A stretch of DNA of 64,000 bases from JBDHRG01 sp039807445 (GCA_039807445.1 JBDHRG010000001.1:1-64000), one strand, 5' to 3'. Positions 23,704 to 34,023 are shown, counted from the stretch's first letter. Numbers and translations are program-made. The notes: generated from the sequence alone by a model not told the origin.

Positions 23704-23815
23704 AGAGGAAGTCCTCTTCTCATTGTTAGAAAGCGTCTTTCCGACAGCCGCGCCCGGCGCGCCGATCGGCCCCCGAGGTTCGAACCGCGGCGAAGTGTAG
23801 CACAGCGCCCCATCC

Positions 23816-24742
23816 TCACCCCGGCAGCGCCGCGAGCACCCGCCCCGCCAGGCCCGGCTCGCGGCTGTCGTGCCAGAGCGCATCGCCCTCGGCGCGCAGC
23901 CAGGTGAACTGGCGCTTGGCGAACTGCCGCGTGGCGACCACGGCACGCTGCCTCATCGCCGCGCGGTCCGTCAAGCCGTCCAGATGCTCCCACACCTGGC
24001 GATAGCCGACCGCGCGCATCGCCGGTAGCCCGGGGTGCAAGTCGCCGCGCGCGCGCAGGCGTGCGACTTCGTTGACGAAGCCCGCAGCCAGCATCGCGTC
24101 GAAACGCTGCGCTATGCGCGCGTGCAGCTCGGCGCGGTCGGCCGGCGCCAGCACGAACTTGCGCAGCCGGTACGGACAAGCGCGCGTGCCTTGTTCGGCC
24201 CAGAGCTCCGTCAGCGGCCGGCCGGCGAGCTCGAACACTTCGAGCGCGCGCACGATGCGCTGCGGGTCGCGCGGGTGGATGCGTGCCGCCGCCGCCGGGT
24301 CGACCTGCGCCAGGCGCGCGTGCAAGGCTTCGCAGCCGTGCTCGGCCAGTTCGGCGGCGAGCCGGATGCGCACGCCGGCATCGGCCGCCGGCAGCTCGGA
24401 CAGCCCGTGCTCGAGCGCGCGAAAGTACAGCATCGTGCCGCCGACCAAAAGCGGGATGTGTCCGGCAGCGCTGATCTCGTCCATTGCCGCGAGCGCATCG
24501 CGGCGGAACTGCGCCGCCGAATAGCGTTCGGCCGGGTCGAGGATGTCGATCAGCCGGTGCGGCGCGAGGCGCAAGGTCGCCGCATCGGGCTTGGCGGTAC
24601 CGATGTCCATGCCGCGGTACACCAGCGCCGAATCGACGCTGACGATTTCGAACGGCCCGCGCCGCACCAGCTCGACGGCGAGGTCGGTCTTACCCGAGGC
24701 GGTCGGCCCCATGATGCAGACGGCGATCGGCGTCGTGTCCAT
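23816..24742 (-). CDS. miaA: tRNA dimethylallyltransferase
   Basis: MiaA adds a dimethylallyl group to A37 of tRNAs that read codons starting with U. The 308-residue protein has the P-loop [12 protein letters not shown] (residues 11-22) and the substrate motifs [29 protein letters not shown] and [14 protein letters not shown]. It begins 2 bases after the mutL stop codon, so the two genes are likely co-translated. Confidence 0.96.
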   Translation of the reverse strand: MDTTPIAVCIMGPTASGKTDLAVELVRRGPFEIVSVDSALVYRGMDIGTAKPDAATLRLAPHRLIDILDPAERYSAAQFRRDALAAMDEISAAGHIPLLVGGTMLYFRALEHGLSELPAADAGVRIRLAAELAEHGCEALHARLAQVDPAAAARIHPRDPQRIVRALEVFELAGRPLTELWAEQGTRACPYRLRKFVLAPADRAELHARIAQRFDAMLAAGFVNEVARLRARGDLHPGLPAMRAVGYRQVWEHLDGLTDRAAMRQRAVVATRQFAKRQFTWLRAEGDALWHDSREPGLAGRVLAALPG

Positions 24743-24744
24743 GC

Positions 24745-26577
24745 TCAGCGTCCGCGCAGGAACAGTCGGTCGAGCTCGAGCAGCGTCAGCTGCACCCAGG
24801 TCGGCCGGCCGTGATTGCACTGGCCGCTGCGCTCGGTGGTCTCCATCTCGCGCAGCAGCGCGTTCATCTCCGCCAGGCTCAGCCGGCGCCCGGCGCGCAC
24901 CGAGCCGTGGCACGCCATCGTCGCCAGCAGTTCGTTCAGCGCGTCGATCACGCCGCGGCTGCTGCCGTGCTCGACCAGCTCGGCGAGCACCGCGCGCGCC
25001 AGCGCCTCGATATCGCCCCCGGCGAGCAGCGCCGGCACGCGGCGCACGATCACGCGCTGCGGACCGATCGCCGCAAGCTCGAGCCCGAGCCCGGCGAGCG
25101 CCTCCTGCCCCTCTTCGACCGCGGCGGCTTCGCTGGCGCTGACCGCGAGCGTGACCGGCACCAGCAGCGGCTGGCTGCGGATGCCGTCGCGCTCGAGCGC
25201 GACTTTCAGCCGCTCGTAGGTGAGGCGTTCGTGCGCCGCGTGCATGTCGACCAGGATCAGGCCGTGCGCATTCTCGGCCAGGATGTAGATGCCGGCGAGC
25301 TGCGCCAGCGCGAAGCCGAGCGGCGGCATGCCCGTCTCGGCTGCCGCGGCTTCGGCGCGCGGCGTGCCGCGCGCCGGCGGTGCCGAAGCTGCCCAGACCT
25401 CGCCCGCACCGTGCAGCCGCGCGTAGGCTGCCATGCGCTCGTGCACCGCCTGCGGCACAGCGGCCCCGAACGGTGGCGCCGCGGCGCCGATCGGCAGGCG
25501 CTGCTGCTCGCGCGGCCCGGGCGGGAGCGCCGCCGGCGTATCGCCCGCGGCGGCCACCGGCGCGGCTTCGCGTCCGGCGCGCGCATCGGCCAGCACCTCG
25601 TGCAGCGTGCGGAACAGCATGTCGTGCACCAACCGCGCCTCGCGGAAGCGCACCTCGTGCTTGGCCGGGTGGGCGTTGGCGTCGACCAGCGCCGGGTCGA
25701 GTTCGAGGTAGAGCACGAAAGCCGGATGGCGGCCGTGGAACAGCACGTCCTGATAAGCCTGGCGCACCGCGTGCGACACCAGCCGATCGCGCACCATGCG
25801 GGCATTGACGAAGAAGTGCTGCTGGTCGGCTTGCGCGCGGTTGTAGGTGGGCAAACCGACCCAGCCCCACAGCCGCAACCCCGCGGCCTCATGGTCGATA
25901 AACAGGCTGTGAGCGACGAACTCGGCACCGAGCAGCTCGGCGAGCCGCGCCTCGCGCGCGGGCCGCGCTTCGGCGCTCGGCAGGCGCAGCACCGGCTTGG
26001 CGTTGTGGACCAGCCTGAGCTCGACGTCGAAGCGCGACAGCGCGATGCGGTGCACCACCTCGAGGACGTGGCCGAACTCGGTGCGCTCGCTCTTCAGGAA
26101 CTTGCGCCGCGCCGGGATGTTGTAGAACAGGTCGCGCACCTCGACCGTGGTGCCGACCGGGTGCGCTGCGGGCGCGGGCTCGCGCGGCAGTTCGCGGCCG
26201 TCGCCCTCGAGCGCCCAGCCCCCCGCGGCGTCGCGGCTGCGCGAGGCCAGGCTCAGCCGCGACACCGAGGCGATGCTCGGCAGCGCCTCGCCGCGAAAGC
26301 CGAGGCTGGCGACGCGCACCAGATCGTCAAAACTGGCGATCTTGCTGGTCGAGTGGCTGGCCAGCGCGGCGGACAAGTCGTCGCGGGCGATGCCGCAGCC
26401 GTCGTCGCGGATGCGGATCAGCCGGATGCCGCCCTGCTCGAGCTCGAGTTCGATGCGCGCACTACCGGCATCGAGGCTGTTCTCGAGCAGCTCCTTGACC
26501 ACCGAGGCCGGACGCTCGACCACTTCACCGGCGGCGATCTGGTTGATCAGCTCGGCAGGAAGGCGGCGGATGCGCAT
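24745..26577 (-). CDS. mutL: DNA mismatch repair protein MutL
   Basis: MutL links mismatch recognition by MutS to strand incision. The 610-residue protein has the N-terminal GHKL ATPase domain ([45 protein letters not shown]) and a C-terminal dimerisation domain. The C-domain contains [12 protein letters not shown], which fits the DxHA(X)2E(X)4E endonuclease motif, plus a Cys/His segment CNHGRP. This suggests an endonuclease-type MutL that works without MutH. The internal ATG at 26577 ([13 protein letters not shown]) is the conserved start. Confidence 0.96.
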   Translation of the reverse strand: MRIRRLPAELINQIAAGEVVERPASVVKELLENSLDAGSARIELELEQGGIRLIRIRDDGCGIARDDLSAALASHSTSKIASFDDLVRVASLGFRGEALPSIASVSRLSLASRSRDAAGGWALEGDGRELPREPAPAAHPVGTTVEVRDLFYNIPARRKFLKSERTEFGHVLEVVHRIALSRFDVELRLVHNAKPVLRLPSAEARPAREARLAELLGAEFVAHSLFIDHEAAGLRLWGWVGLPTYNRAQADQQHFFVNARMVRDRLVSHAVRQAYQDVLFHGRHPAFVLYLELDPALVDANAHPAKHEVRFREARLVHDMLFRTLHEVLADARAGREAAPVAAAGDTPAALPPGPREQQRLPIGAAAPPFGAAVPQAVHERMAAYARLHGAGEVWAASAPPARGTPRAEAAAAETGMPPLGFALAQLAGIYILAENAHGLILVDMHAAHERLTYERLKVALERDGIRSQPLLVPVTLAVSASEAAAVEEGQEALAGLGLELAAIGPQRVIVRRVPALLAGGDIEALARAVLAELVEHGSSRGVIDALNELLATMACHGSVRAGRRLSLAEMNALLREMETTERSGQCNHGRPTWVQLTLLELDRLFLRGR

Positions 26578-26600
26578 GGCTCGCTCCACGGAAAGACGAA

Positions 26601-26630
26601 GGGCCGGCGGGCGCAGACGCCCGCCGGCCC
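26601..26630 (-). terminator. Terminator-like hairpin after bamC
   Basis: GGGCCGGCGGGCG and CGCCCGCCGGCCC form a perfect 13-bp stem with loop CAGA. On the minus strand the tail is TTCGTCTTTCC, a broken T-run. It lies 16 bases after the bamC stop and before mutL. Confidence 0.65.
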
Positions 26631-26646
26631 GTGCAGGCGCGTGCGC

Positions 26647-27813
26647 TCAGCGAACGCCCTGGGCGATGGTGTCGAGGATGCGGCGCGCAATCGGCGAGCT
26701 GTCGCTCGCCCCCTGCGCCGTCTGCACCAGCACCAGCGTCTGGGCGCCCTGGTCGGCCAGACGCACGCGGTAGCGCTGGCCGCTGGCCTGCGGCGCACCC
26801 TTGCTGTCGAACCAGCCGGAGAACCAGCCCCCCCCCGACTGCTCGCCTTCCCGGGTGCGGTCGATGAACTCGACCACATACAGGCCCTGGTTGCGGTCCT
26901 GGTCTTCGACGGCGAAGTCGCTGCCGTCGAGCGCCAGCCCGACCAGGCGCCAGCTGCGCGCGTAATCCTGGCCGATCACCAGCGCCGGCGCGCCGTTCTG
27001 CTGCACGAAGCGCACCGTCGCGGCAGCCGGCGCCGCCTGGTCGCCGCGCGCCGCCTCGGCTCTGGCGCGCTCGGCATCGGCGCCGAGGAACACCATCAGG
27101 CGGCTCAGCATCTCGGCTTCGAGTTCGGGGTCGGTCGGGCGCGGCTGCCAGATCACCTGGCCGTCGTCGCCGCGGCTGTTGACCGCACCCTTGACCACTT
27201 CCTCGACGCCGTAGTGCGTCAGGTAGACGCTGGTCGCGCCGTCGGCGGAGCGCTCGAGGCGCACGCGGAACTTGTCGCGCGTCGGCGCCGAGTAGGCGAA
27301 GTCGATCGCCTTCGACAGCAGCGCGCGGACCGCGTCCTTGGGGATGTCGGCGCGGTTCTCGACCCAGTCGGTCTCGAGGATGCCGATGCGCGGGTCGTCG
27401 CGCTTGATCGCGAAGCCGTTGCTGGTCCAGAAATCCTTGATCTTGCTCCAGACCTGGTCGGCCGGTGCCTGCACCACCAGCCAGCGCTTGTCGCCCTCGC
27501 GCTCGATGTGCATCGCTTGCGGCTGCAGCAGCACGCTTTCGCCGGCGGCGACGCGCGGCGTGGCGCCGCCGCGCTCGCGGCTGTAGTCGGACAGGCTCGC
27601 GGCACGTCCGCCCGGCGCCAGCTCGGGCACTTTCAGCGTGTCGTCGAGAGTCGAGGCGGTCAGGTCGGGCGGCACTTCGAGCGCGGCGCCGGGTTGCGCC
27701 TGGCGGTAATCCGGGCGGCGGTCGGGGATGACGCTGTCGGTGGTGCAAGCCACCAGCAGCGCCGCGGCCGGCACGAACGCCGCGGCGAGGGTCAGATTCT
27801 TGGACAGACGCAT
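26647..27813 (-). CDS. bamC: Outer membrane assembly lipoprotein BamC
   Basis: BamC (NlpB) is an accessory lipoprotein of the BAM complex that inserts outer-membrane proteins. The 388-residue protein has a lipoprotein signal with lipobox LVAC (about residue 23). An N-terminal unstructured stretch follows (DSVIPDRRPDYRQAQ), then two helix-grip domains (about 95-230 and 260-385). It follows dapA by 26 bases, the classical dapA-bamC pairing. Confidence 0.9.
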   Translation of the reverse strand: MRLSKNLTLAAAFVPAAALLVACTTDSVIPDRRPDYRQAQPGAALEVPPDLTASTLDDTLKVPELAPGGRAASLSDYSRERGGATPRVAAGESVLLQPQAMHIEREGDKRWLVVQAPADQVWSKIKDFWTSNGFAIKRDDPRIGILETDWVENRADIPKDAVRALLSKAIDFAYSAPTRDKFRVRLERSADGATSVYLTHYGVEEVVKGAVNSRGDDGQVIWQPRPTDPELEAEMLSRLMVFLGADAERARAEAARGDQAAPAAATVRFVQQNGAPALVIGQDYARSWRLVGLALDGSDFAVEDQDRNQGLYVVEFIDRTREGEQSGGGWFSGWFDSKGAPQASGQRYRVRLADQGAQTLVLVQTAQGASDSSPIARRILDTIAQGVR

Positions 27814-27839
27814 GGTGATCGGTGTGAGTCGCGGAAGGT

Positions 27840-28715
27840 TCAGAGCACGTGCGCCTGGGTCATCGCCTCGAGCACCGGCGCCTGCGCCGGCTCGGACAGC
27901 GCCACCAGCGGCAGGCGGATGCCGCCCTGGATCAGTCCCATCCGCGCCAGCGCCCACTTCGCCGGGATCGGATTGGACTCGATGAACAGGCTCCTGTGCA
28001 GCCCCGCGAGGCTGGCGTTGATCGCCTCGGCGCCGCGGCGGTCGCCGGCGAGCGCCAGGCGACACATCTCGGACATCGCCCGTGGTGCGACGTTGGCGGT
28101 CACCGAGATCACGCCCTTGAAGCCCGACAGCATGCTTTCGCAGGCGATGTCGTCGTCGCCGCTGAACAGGTCGATGCGCCCGCCGCACAGCGCGACGAGC
28201 TCGCGGTTGCGCTCGAGGCTGCCGCTCGCTTCCTTCAGCCCGACGATGTTCGGGATGTCGGCCAGGCGCCCGACGGTCTCGGGCTTCATGTCGCAGGCGG
28301 TGCGCCCGGGCACGTTGTACAGGATCTGCGGGACAGGCACCGCTTCGGCGATCGCCTTGTAGTGGCGGTACAGGCCTTCCTGGGTCGGCTTGTTGTAGTA
28401 CGGCGTCACCAGCAGCGCGGCGTCGGCGCCGGCTTCCATCGCCTGGCGGGTCAGCATGATCGCCTCGGCGGTCGAGTTGGCGCCGGTGCCGGCGATCACC
28501 GGGATGCGCCCGGCGACGCGCTTGACCACACGGCGGACGACCTCGATGTGCTCCTCGTAGTCGAGCGTCGCCGACTCGCCCGTGGTGCCGACCGCGACCA
28601 GCGCGTCGGTGCCGTTGTCGAGGTGGAAGTCAACCAGGCGGGCCAGGGCTTCGAAGTCCAGGGCGCCGTCGGCCGCCATCGGCGTCACCAGCGCCACCAT
28701 GCTGCCGTGGAACAT
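27840..28715 (-). CDS. dapA: 4-hydroxy-tetrahydrodipicolinate synthase
   Basis: DapA condenses pyruvate with aspartate semialdehyde, the first step of lysine/DAP synthesis. The 291-residue protein is a TIM-barrel class I aldolase. It has the pyruvate-binding GTTGES (Thr44, Thr45), Tyr133, Arg138 and the Schiff-base Lys161 in IVGLKEASG. It is co-oriented with bamC downstream. The next enzyme, dapB, is 22 kb away in the same window. Confidence 0.97.
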   Translation of the reverse strand: MFHGSMVALVTPMAADGALDFEALARLVDFHLDNGTDALVAVGTTGESATLDYEEHIEVVRRVVKRVAGRIPVIAGTGANSTAEAIMLTRQAMEAGADAALLVTPYYNKPTQEGLYRHYKAIAEAVPVPQILYNVPGRTACDMKPETVGRLADIPNIVGLKEASGSLERNRELVALCGGRIDLFSGDDDIACESMLSGFKGVISVTANVAPRAMSEMCRLALAGDRRGAEAINASLAGLHRSLFIESNPIPAKWALARMGLIQGGIRLPLVALSEPAQAPVLEAMTQAHVL

Positions 28716-28833
28716 GTGCGAGCGTCTCCGCTGAATCCGCTAGGGAAAAGTCCGCCGCATGGTACGCGGGCGGGCGGGGCGTGACAAGGCACGCGGCTTG
28801 CACGCCGAGACCCAGCATGTAAACTCCCGCCGG

Positions 28834-29409
28834 ATGCGCCTGACCCCCATTCCCCCTTCGTTTGCGGACGCCTCCCCCGTGAAGAACTACCTGGTGATCT
28901 CGGCCCTGGGCGAGGACCGCCCCGGTCTGATCGAAGAGCTCAGTCGCCTGATTCTCGACGCCGGCTGCAGCATCCTCGACAGCCACATCTGCATCTACGG
29001 TCAGGAGTGTGCCGCGATGCTGATGGTGCACGGCAACTGGAACACGCTGGCCAAGCTCGAAGCGCAGCTCAAGCGCGCCGAGACGAGCCTGGGCCTGAGC
29101 CTGACGATCAAGCGCACCGCGCCGCGCCAGGCCAGCGCCGACAGCCTGCCGTACACGGTCGAGGTGGTCGCGCTCGAGCAACCGGGCATCGTCCATAGCC
29201 TGGCCGGTTTCTTCAGCGCGCGCGGGATCAACATCGAGGAACTGATCACCCGCTCGTACCCCGCGCCGCACACCGGCTCGCCGATGTTTTCGCTGAACAT
29301 GGCGGTCGGCATCCCGGCGACGCTGCACCTGGCGATGCTGCGCGAAGAGTTCCTCGACTTCTGCGACGACCTGAACCTCGACGCGGTGATGGAGCCGGTC
29401 AAGGGCTGA
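28834..29409 (+). CDS. Glycine cleavage regulator-like protein with two ACT domains
   Basis: The 191-residue protein contains two ACT domains (about 17-90 and 105-180), with LVISALGEDRPGLIEELSRL and VEVVALEQPGIVHSLAGFF at their starts. This matches the GcvR family, which binds amino acids and modulates GcvA-dependent control of glycine cleavage. No DNA-binding domain is seen. The start is uncertain: ATG 28834 or a GTG at 28879 that gives VKNYLVIS; neither has a strong ribosome binding site. It is divergent from dapA. Confidence 0.8.
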   Translation: MRLTPIPPSFADASPVKNYLVISALGEDRPGLIEELSRLILDAGCSILDSHICIYGQECAAMLMVHGNWNTLAKLEAQLKRAETSLGLSLTIKRTAPRQASADSLPYTVEVVALEQPGIVHSLAGFFSARGINIEELITRSYPAPHTGSPMFSLNMAVGIPATLHLAMLREEFLDFCDDLNLDAVMEPVKG

Positions 29410-29468
29410 GCCGGGCTCGCCCCTCCGCATCCCTTGCCGGCCGCCCCGGCGACGAGAGGAGAGTTTCA

Positions 29469-29933
29469 ATGACGATCGCGCTCGACCATCCCGTACCCGA
29501 CTTCAGCGCTGCCGCCAGCGACGGCACGGCGCTGAACCTGTCGGGGCTGCGCGGCCGGCACGTCGTGCTCTACTTCTATCCGAAGGACGCCACGCACGGC
29601 TGCACCACCGAAGGCCGCGACTTCCGTGACTTGCACGCCGCGTTCGCGCAGCTCGACACCGTGATCCTCGGCGTATCGCGCGACAGCCTGCGCTCGCACG
29701 CCAGCTTCAAGGCGCGCGAGGGCTTCCCGTTCGAGCTGCTGTCGGATGCCGACGAGGCGCTGTGCCGGCTGTTCGACGTGATCAGGCCGAAGAAGCTGTA
29801 CGGCCGCGAGACGCTCGGCATCGAGCGCAGCACCTTCCTGATCGACCGCGACGGCGTGCTCAGGGGCGAGTGGCGCAAGGTCAAGGTCAAGGGCCACGCC
29901 GCGCAAGTGCTCGAAGCGGTCAAGGCGCTCTGA
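29469..29933 (+). CDS. bcp: BCP/PrxQ-type peroxiredoxin
   Basis: This thiol peroxidase reduces hydrogen peroxide and organic peroxides. The 154-residue thioredoxin-fold protein has the peroxidatic Cys45 in PKDATHGCTTEG, which keeps the P-x3-T-x2-C pattern but has His where most members have Pro. The resolving Cys that E. coli Bcp carries five residues later is absent, so it may work as a 1-Cys enzyme or use another Cys near residue 98. The start has a good GAGAGGAG site. The GcvR-like gene lies upstream, the usual neighbour. Confidence 0.92.
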   Translation: MTIALDHPVPDFSAAASDGTALNLSGLRGRHVVLYFYPKDATHGCTTEGRDFRDLHAAFAQLDTVILGVSRDSLRSHASFKAREGFPFELLSDADEALCRLFDVIRPKKLYGRETLGIERSTFLIDRDGVLRGEWRKVKVKGHAAQVLEAVKAL

Positions 29934-30013
29934 ACGGTTCCGAGTTCCGGGCTGGAGCCTGCTCCCGGAACCGGGACGCGGCACTGATCGGGCGTACCGG
30001 CACGGGGGCCACC

Positions 30014-31423
30014 ATGGCGAAGAAGAAGACCGACGCCGGCAAGCGGCTGTTCGTGCTCGACACCAATGTGCTGATGCACGACCCGACCGCGCTGTACCGC
30101 TTCAAGGAACACGACATCTTCCTGCCGATGGTCGTGCTCGAAGAGCTCGACCGCGCCAAGAAGGGTCGGTCCGAGGTCGCGGCCAACGTGCGCCAGGTCA
30201 GCCGCTTCCTCGACGAGCTGATGCACGGCGCCTCGAAGGAAGAGATCGACCGCGGCGTACCGCTGCCGATGCCGCGCAGCCTCGGCCCCGGCGTGCACCC
30301 GAGCGGGCGGCTGTGCTTCCAGACCCGCCCCTACGCGCCGCTGCTGCCGCTGAGCCTGCCCGGCAACGTGCCCGACAACGACATCCTCGGCTACGCGATC
30401 TCGCTGGCGCAGGAACACCCGAGCGCGCGCGTGACACTGGTGTCTAAAGACATCAACCTGCGCATCAAGGCGACGATCCTCGGCATCCATGCCGAGGATT
30501 ACCGCAGCGACCAGGCGCTCGAAGACATCGACCTGCTGTATTCGGGCGCGCGCCAGCTGCCCGCCGACTTCTGGGACACGCACGCCAAGGCGATGGACGC
30601 CTGGCAGGAAGACGGCCGCACCTTCTACCGCGTCAGCGGCCCCGACATCGAGCACTGGCACGTCAACCAGTTCGTGCACCTGCCCGACCCGCCCCAGGAG
30701 GCGTACCTCGTGCGCCGGCTCGAGCCGGCCGGTGCGGTGATCGAGCGGCTGCGCGACTACGCGCGCCATCCGGTGTGGGGCATCCGCGCGCGCAACCGCG
30801 AGCAGAACTTCGCACTGAACCTGCTGCTCGACCCGGCGATCGACTTCGTCACGCTGCTCGGCGCCGCCGGCACCGGCAAGACACTGCTGACGCTGGCCGC
30901 GGGCCTGGCGCAGACGCTCGACCAGAATCGCTTTCGCGAAATCATCATGACCCGCGTCACGGTGCCGGTCGGCGAAGACATCGGCTTCCTGCCCGGCACC
31001 GAGGAGGAGAAGATGACGCCGTGGATGGGAGCGCTGATGGACAACCTCGAGGTGCTGGCCGACAACCGCGAAGCCGGCGAATGGGGCCGCGCCGCGACCG
31101 CCGAGCTGCTGTCGAGCCGGATCAAGATCCGCTCGCTGAACTTCATGCGCGGGCGCACCTTCCAGCAGAAGTACCTGATCATCGACGAGGCGCAGAACCT
31201 GACCTCGAAGCAGATGAAGACGCTGATCACCCGCGCCGGCCCCGGCACCAAGGTGGTGTGCCTCGGCAACATCGCGCAGATCGACACCCCCTATCTGTCC
31301 GAGACCACCTCGGGGCTGACCTACGTCGTCGACCGCTTCAAGGGCTGGCCGCATGGCGGCCACGTCACGCTGCTGCGCGGCGAGCGCTCGCGGCTGGCCG
31401 ACTTCGCCTCGGAGGCGCTCTGA
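30014..31423 (+). CDS. PhoH family ATPase with N-terminal PIN domain
   Basis: The 469-residue protein joins a PIN-type nuclease domain (about 10-150, acidic residues in VLDTNVLMHD and LEELDRAKKG) to a PhoH RNA helicase-like ATPase domain (about 260-460). The ATPase domain has Walker A GAAGTGKTLLTL and Walker B YLIIDEAQNLT. This is the PhoH2 (YlaK-like) architecture, thought to unwind and cut RNA. It lies 80 bases after the peroxiredoxin and 3 bases before a DUF599 gene. Confidence 0.92.
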   Translation: MAKKKTDAGKRLFVLDTNVLMHDPTALYRFKEHDIFLPMVVLEELDRAKKGRSEVAANVRQVSRFLDELMHGASKEEIDRGVPLPMPRSLGPGVHPSGRLCFQTRPYAPLLPLSLPGNVPDNDILGYAISLAQEHPSARVTLVSKDINLRIKATILGIHAEDYRSDQALEDIDLLYSGARQLPADFWDTHAKAMDAWQEDGRTFYRVSGPDIEHWHVNQFVHLPDPPQEAYLVRRLEPAGAVIERLRDYARHPVWGIRARNREQNFALNLLLDPAIDFVTLLGAAGTGKTLLTLAAGLAQTLDQNRFREIIMTRVTVPVGEDIGFLPGTEEEKMTPWMGALMDNLEVLADNREAGEWGRAATAELLSSRIKIRSLNFMRGRTFQQKYLIIDEAQNLTSKQMKTLITRAGPGTKVVCLGNIAQIDTPYLSETTSGLTYVVDRFKGWPHGGHVTLLRGERSRLADFASEAL

Positions 31424-31426
31424 GCG

Positions 31427-32110
31427 ATGCCGCCCGCGCTGTCGTCGCTCGCCGCCGACCTCGCCGGCTTCGCCGCGAGCCTGGCGCTGTGGCTCGGCTA
31501 CCAGGCGTTCCTGCGCGCACGGCTGAAACGCGATCCGGCGTACACGCTCGCCGGGATCAACGTGATCGCGCGCAGCGCCTGGATCGAGTGCGTGATGCGC
31601 GAGCGGCGCGACATCCTCGCGGTGCAGACGCTGCGCAACTCGACGATGGCGGCGACCTTCCTCGCCTCGACCTCGATCGTCCTGATCCTCGGCGTGCTGA
31701 CCGTCGCCGCGCAGAGCGCGGGCAGCGGCGCGGTGTGGCACGCGCTGAACGCCTTCGGCGCGACCGCGCCCGAAGTGCTGCTGATTAAGCTGATGCCGCT
31801 GCTGCTCGATCTGTTCGCGGCCTTCTTCGCCTTCTCGATGTCGATACGGCTGTTCAACCACGTCGGCTACATGGTCGCGCTGCCGGCCGATGCGCACCCG
31901 GCGTTCACGCCGCGCCATGTCGCCGCGCACCTCAACCGCGCCGGGCGCTACTACAGCCTCGGCATGCGTGCCTACTACCTGCTGGTGCCGCTGGTGTTCT
32001 GGCTGTTCGGCCCGCACTTCATGCTCGCGGCGAGCGTGGTCTTGATCGCCGCGCTGCACCACCTCGACCGCGCGCCCTCGGTGCCGCACCCGTCCCGGCC
32101 GGGACCGTAG
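31427..32110 (+). CDS. DUF599 family membrane protein
   Basis: The 227-residue protein has four or five predicted transmembrane segments (near 8-26, 72-94, 112-132 and 180-205). The segment GINVIARSAWIECVMRE and the NSTMAATFLASTSI motif are typical of DUF599 (YebE-like) proteins. The function is unknown. It begins 3 bases after the phoH-like stop codon, so translation is probably coupled. Confidence 0.82.
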   Translation: MPPALSSLAADLAGFAASLALWLGYQAFLRARLKRDPAYTLAGINVIARSAWIECVMRERRDILAVQTLRNSTMAATFLASTSIVLILGVLTVAAQSAGSGAVWHALNAFGATAPEVLLIKLMPLLLDLFAAFFAFSMSIRLFNHVGYMVALPADAHPAFTPRHVAAHLNRAGRYYSLGMRAYYLLVPLVFWLFGPHFMLAASVVLIAALHHLDRAPSVPHPSRPGP

Positions 32111-32132
32111 CGCGCGGTGCGCGTCTGGTCCC

Positions 32133-32921
32133 TCACCCCGGCCGCTTCGCGCGCGCGAACAGCCAGACGCCGAGCAAGACCATCGGCACGCTCAGCCACT
32201 GCCCGACGCTGACCGCGTTGCCGGCCTCGTACGCCGCCTGCGGCGTCTTGAAGAACTCCAGCACCAGGCGCGCGCCGAACACCAGCAGCAGGAACAGCCC
32301 GGTCAGCCGCCCGCGCGGCGTCCCGCGGCCTTCGCGGCGATAGACCAGCCACAGAGCCGCGAACACCGCCAGGTAGGCCAGCGCCTCGTACAGCTGCACC
32401 GGGTGGCGCGGCAACGCATCGACGCGCTCGAACACGAACGCCCACGGCACCGTGCTCGGCTCGCCGACGATCTCGGAATTGAGCAGGTTGCCGAGGCGGA
32501 TGCAGGCGCCCACCAGCGCGGTCGGGATCGCCACGCGGTCGAGCAGCCACAGGTAAGGCTGGTCGGGGCGCTTGCGCGCGTACAGCCACAGCGCGAGGAA
32601 CACGCCGGCCCCGCCGCCGTGGCTGGCGAGTCCGCCCTCCCAGACGGCGAGGATCTGCCAGGGATGGGCGAGGTAGTAGCCCGGATCGTAGATCAGCGTG
32701 TGGCCGAGGCGCGCGCCGAGCACGGTGCCGACCATCAGGTACAGCAGCAGCGCGTCGAGGTCTTTCTCGGGTTTGCCCTCGGCGCGGAACAGGCGCTGCA
32801 TGATCGCGTAGCCGGCGAGGAAACCGCCGGCGAACAGCAGCCCGTACCAGCGCAGCGCGAAGCCGCCGATGCGCAGCAGTTCGGGATCGACGTTCCAGTG
32901 GATGAAGTGATCGGAACTCAT
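32133..32921 (-). CDS. lgt: Prolipoprotein diacylglyceryl transferase
   Basis: Lgt transfers diacylglycerol from phosphatidylglycerol to the lipobox Cys of prolipoproteins in the inner membrane. The 262-residue protein has about seven transmembrane helices. Its conserved motifs are ALRWYGLLFAGGFL, GARLGHTLIYDP, EGGLASHGG, IRLGNLLNSEIVG and HPVQLYEA. The ATG at 32921 (MSSDHFIHW) is the family start; an upstream in-frame extension is rejected. Lipoproteins encoded nearby (BamC, YajG-like) would be its substrates. Confidence 0.96.
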   Translation of the reverse strand: MSSDHFIHWNVDPELLRIGGFALRWYGLLFAGGFLAGYAIMQRLFRAEGKPEKDLDALLLYLMVGTVLGARLGHTLIYDPGYYLAHPWQILAVWEGGLASHGGGAGVFLALWLYARKRPDQPYLWLLDRVAIPTALVGACIRLGNLLNSEIVGEPSTVPWAFVFERVDALPRHPVQLYEALAYLAVFAALWLVYRREGRGTPRGRLTGLFLLLVFGARLVLEFFKTPQAAYEAGNAVSVGQWLSVPMVLLGVWLFARAKRPG

Positions 32922-32961
32922 CGGGAATCCTTGTTCGAAAGCACCTCGCGTCGGCGCCGGT

Positions 32962-34023
32962 TCACCTCGCCGGCGCCCTGCCATCGGTCGGCCAGACCTT
33001 CAGCACCGCCTGTACCACGGTCGCGAGCGGGATCGCGAAGAACACCCCCCAGAAGCCCCACACGCCGCCGAAGAACAGCACCGCGACGATGATCGCGATC
33101 GGGTGCAGATCGACGACCTCCGAGAACAACAGCGGCACCAGCACGTTGCCGTCGAGCGCCATCAGCACCGCGTAGGCGCCGATCAGCCAGTAGAACTCGG
33201 TCCCCCAGCCCCACTGGAACAGCGCCACCAGCGCCACCGGCACCGTCACCACCACCGCGCCGAGGTAGGGCACGATCACCGACAGGCCGACCATGAACGA
33301 CAGCAGCATCGCGAACTGCAGCCCGAGGAAGGCGAACACCAGGTAGCAGACCGCCCAGTTGATCAGCACTTCCCAGAACTTGCCGCGCACGTAGTTGCCG
33401 ATCTGCACGTCGACGTCGCGCCAGACGCGGTCGGCCAGCGCGCGCTGGCTCGGCAGATAGCGCCGTACCCAGCCGAGGATGGCGTCCTTGTCCTTCAGGA
33501 AGAAGAACACCAGGATCGGCACCAGGATCAGGTACACGAGCAGCGTGATCACCCCGACCACCGAAGCCAGCGACCAGCTGAAGATGGTCTGGCCGAGGCT
33601 CGCCAGTTCGCCCTTGACGATCGCGACCAGTTCGTTGATCTGCGCCTCGGTGATCAGGTGCGGGTAGCGCACCGGCAGCCCCATCAGCAGCTCCTGACCG
33701 CGCAGCAGCATGCTGGGCAGCTGCTGCGCGAGCTGCGTCGCCTGGCGCGACAGCAGCGGCAGCGGCCCGAACAGCACGAACACCGTGAAGGCGGTGAAGA
33801 CGAGGAACACCGCCAGCACCGCCGCTCCCCGCGGCACGCCGAGATGCGTCAGCATCCGCACCAGCCCCTCGAGCAGGTAGGCGAGCACGATGCTCGCGAA
33901 CACCGGCGCCAGCATCTGCCCGAACAGCAGCACCGCGGCCGAGAGCAGCGCGATCAGCAGCAGCAGCGCGACCGCCTGCGAATCGTCGAGCACGCGGCGG
34001 AACCAGTCGGTGATGAAGTTCAT
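32962..34023 (-). CDS. AI-2E/PerM family transporter
   Basis: The 353-residue protein has the eight-helix pattern of the AI-2E/PerM family, with hydrophobic segments near 18-50, 65-90, 155-185 and 210-330. The family signature region PYLGAVVVTVPVALVALF and the C-terminal GVWGFWGVFFAIPLA are visible. Family members have been linked to autoinducer-2 export or Na+/H+ exchange. The substrate cannot be predicted here. It lies 40 bases before lgt on the same strand. Confidence 0.88.
   Translation of the reverse strand: MNFITDWFRRVLDDSQAVALLLLIALLSAAVLLFGQMLAPVFASIVLAYLLEGLVRMLTHLGVPRGAAVLAVFLVFTAFTVFVLFGPLPLLSRQATQLAQQLPSMLLRGQELLMGLPVRYPHLITEAQINELVAIVKGELASLGQTIFSWSLASVVGVITLLVYLILVPILVFFFLKDKDAILGWVRRYLPSQRALADRVWRDVDVQIGNYVRGKFWEVLINWAVCYLVFAFLGLQFAMLLSFMVGLSVIVPYLGAVVVTVPVALVALFQWGWGTEFYWLIGAYAVLMALDGNVLVPLLFSEVVDLHPIAIIVAVLFFGGVWGFWGVFFAIPLATVVQAVLKVWPTDGRAPAR

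Noticed and set aside
28759..28833. N-terminal extension of the GcvR-like protein
   Set aside because: The extra residues are Arg-rich and unrelated to ACT domains, and no Shine-Dalgarno sequence precedes that start.
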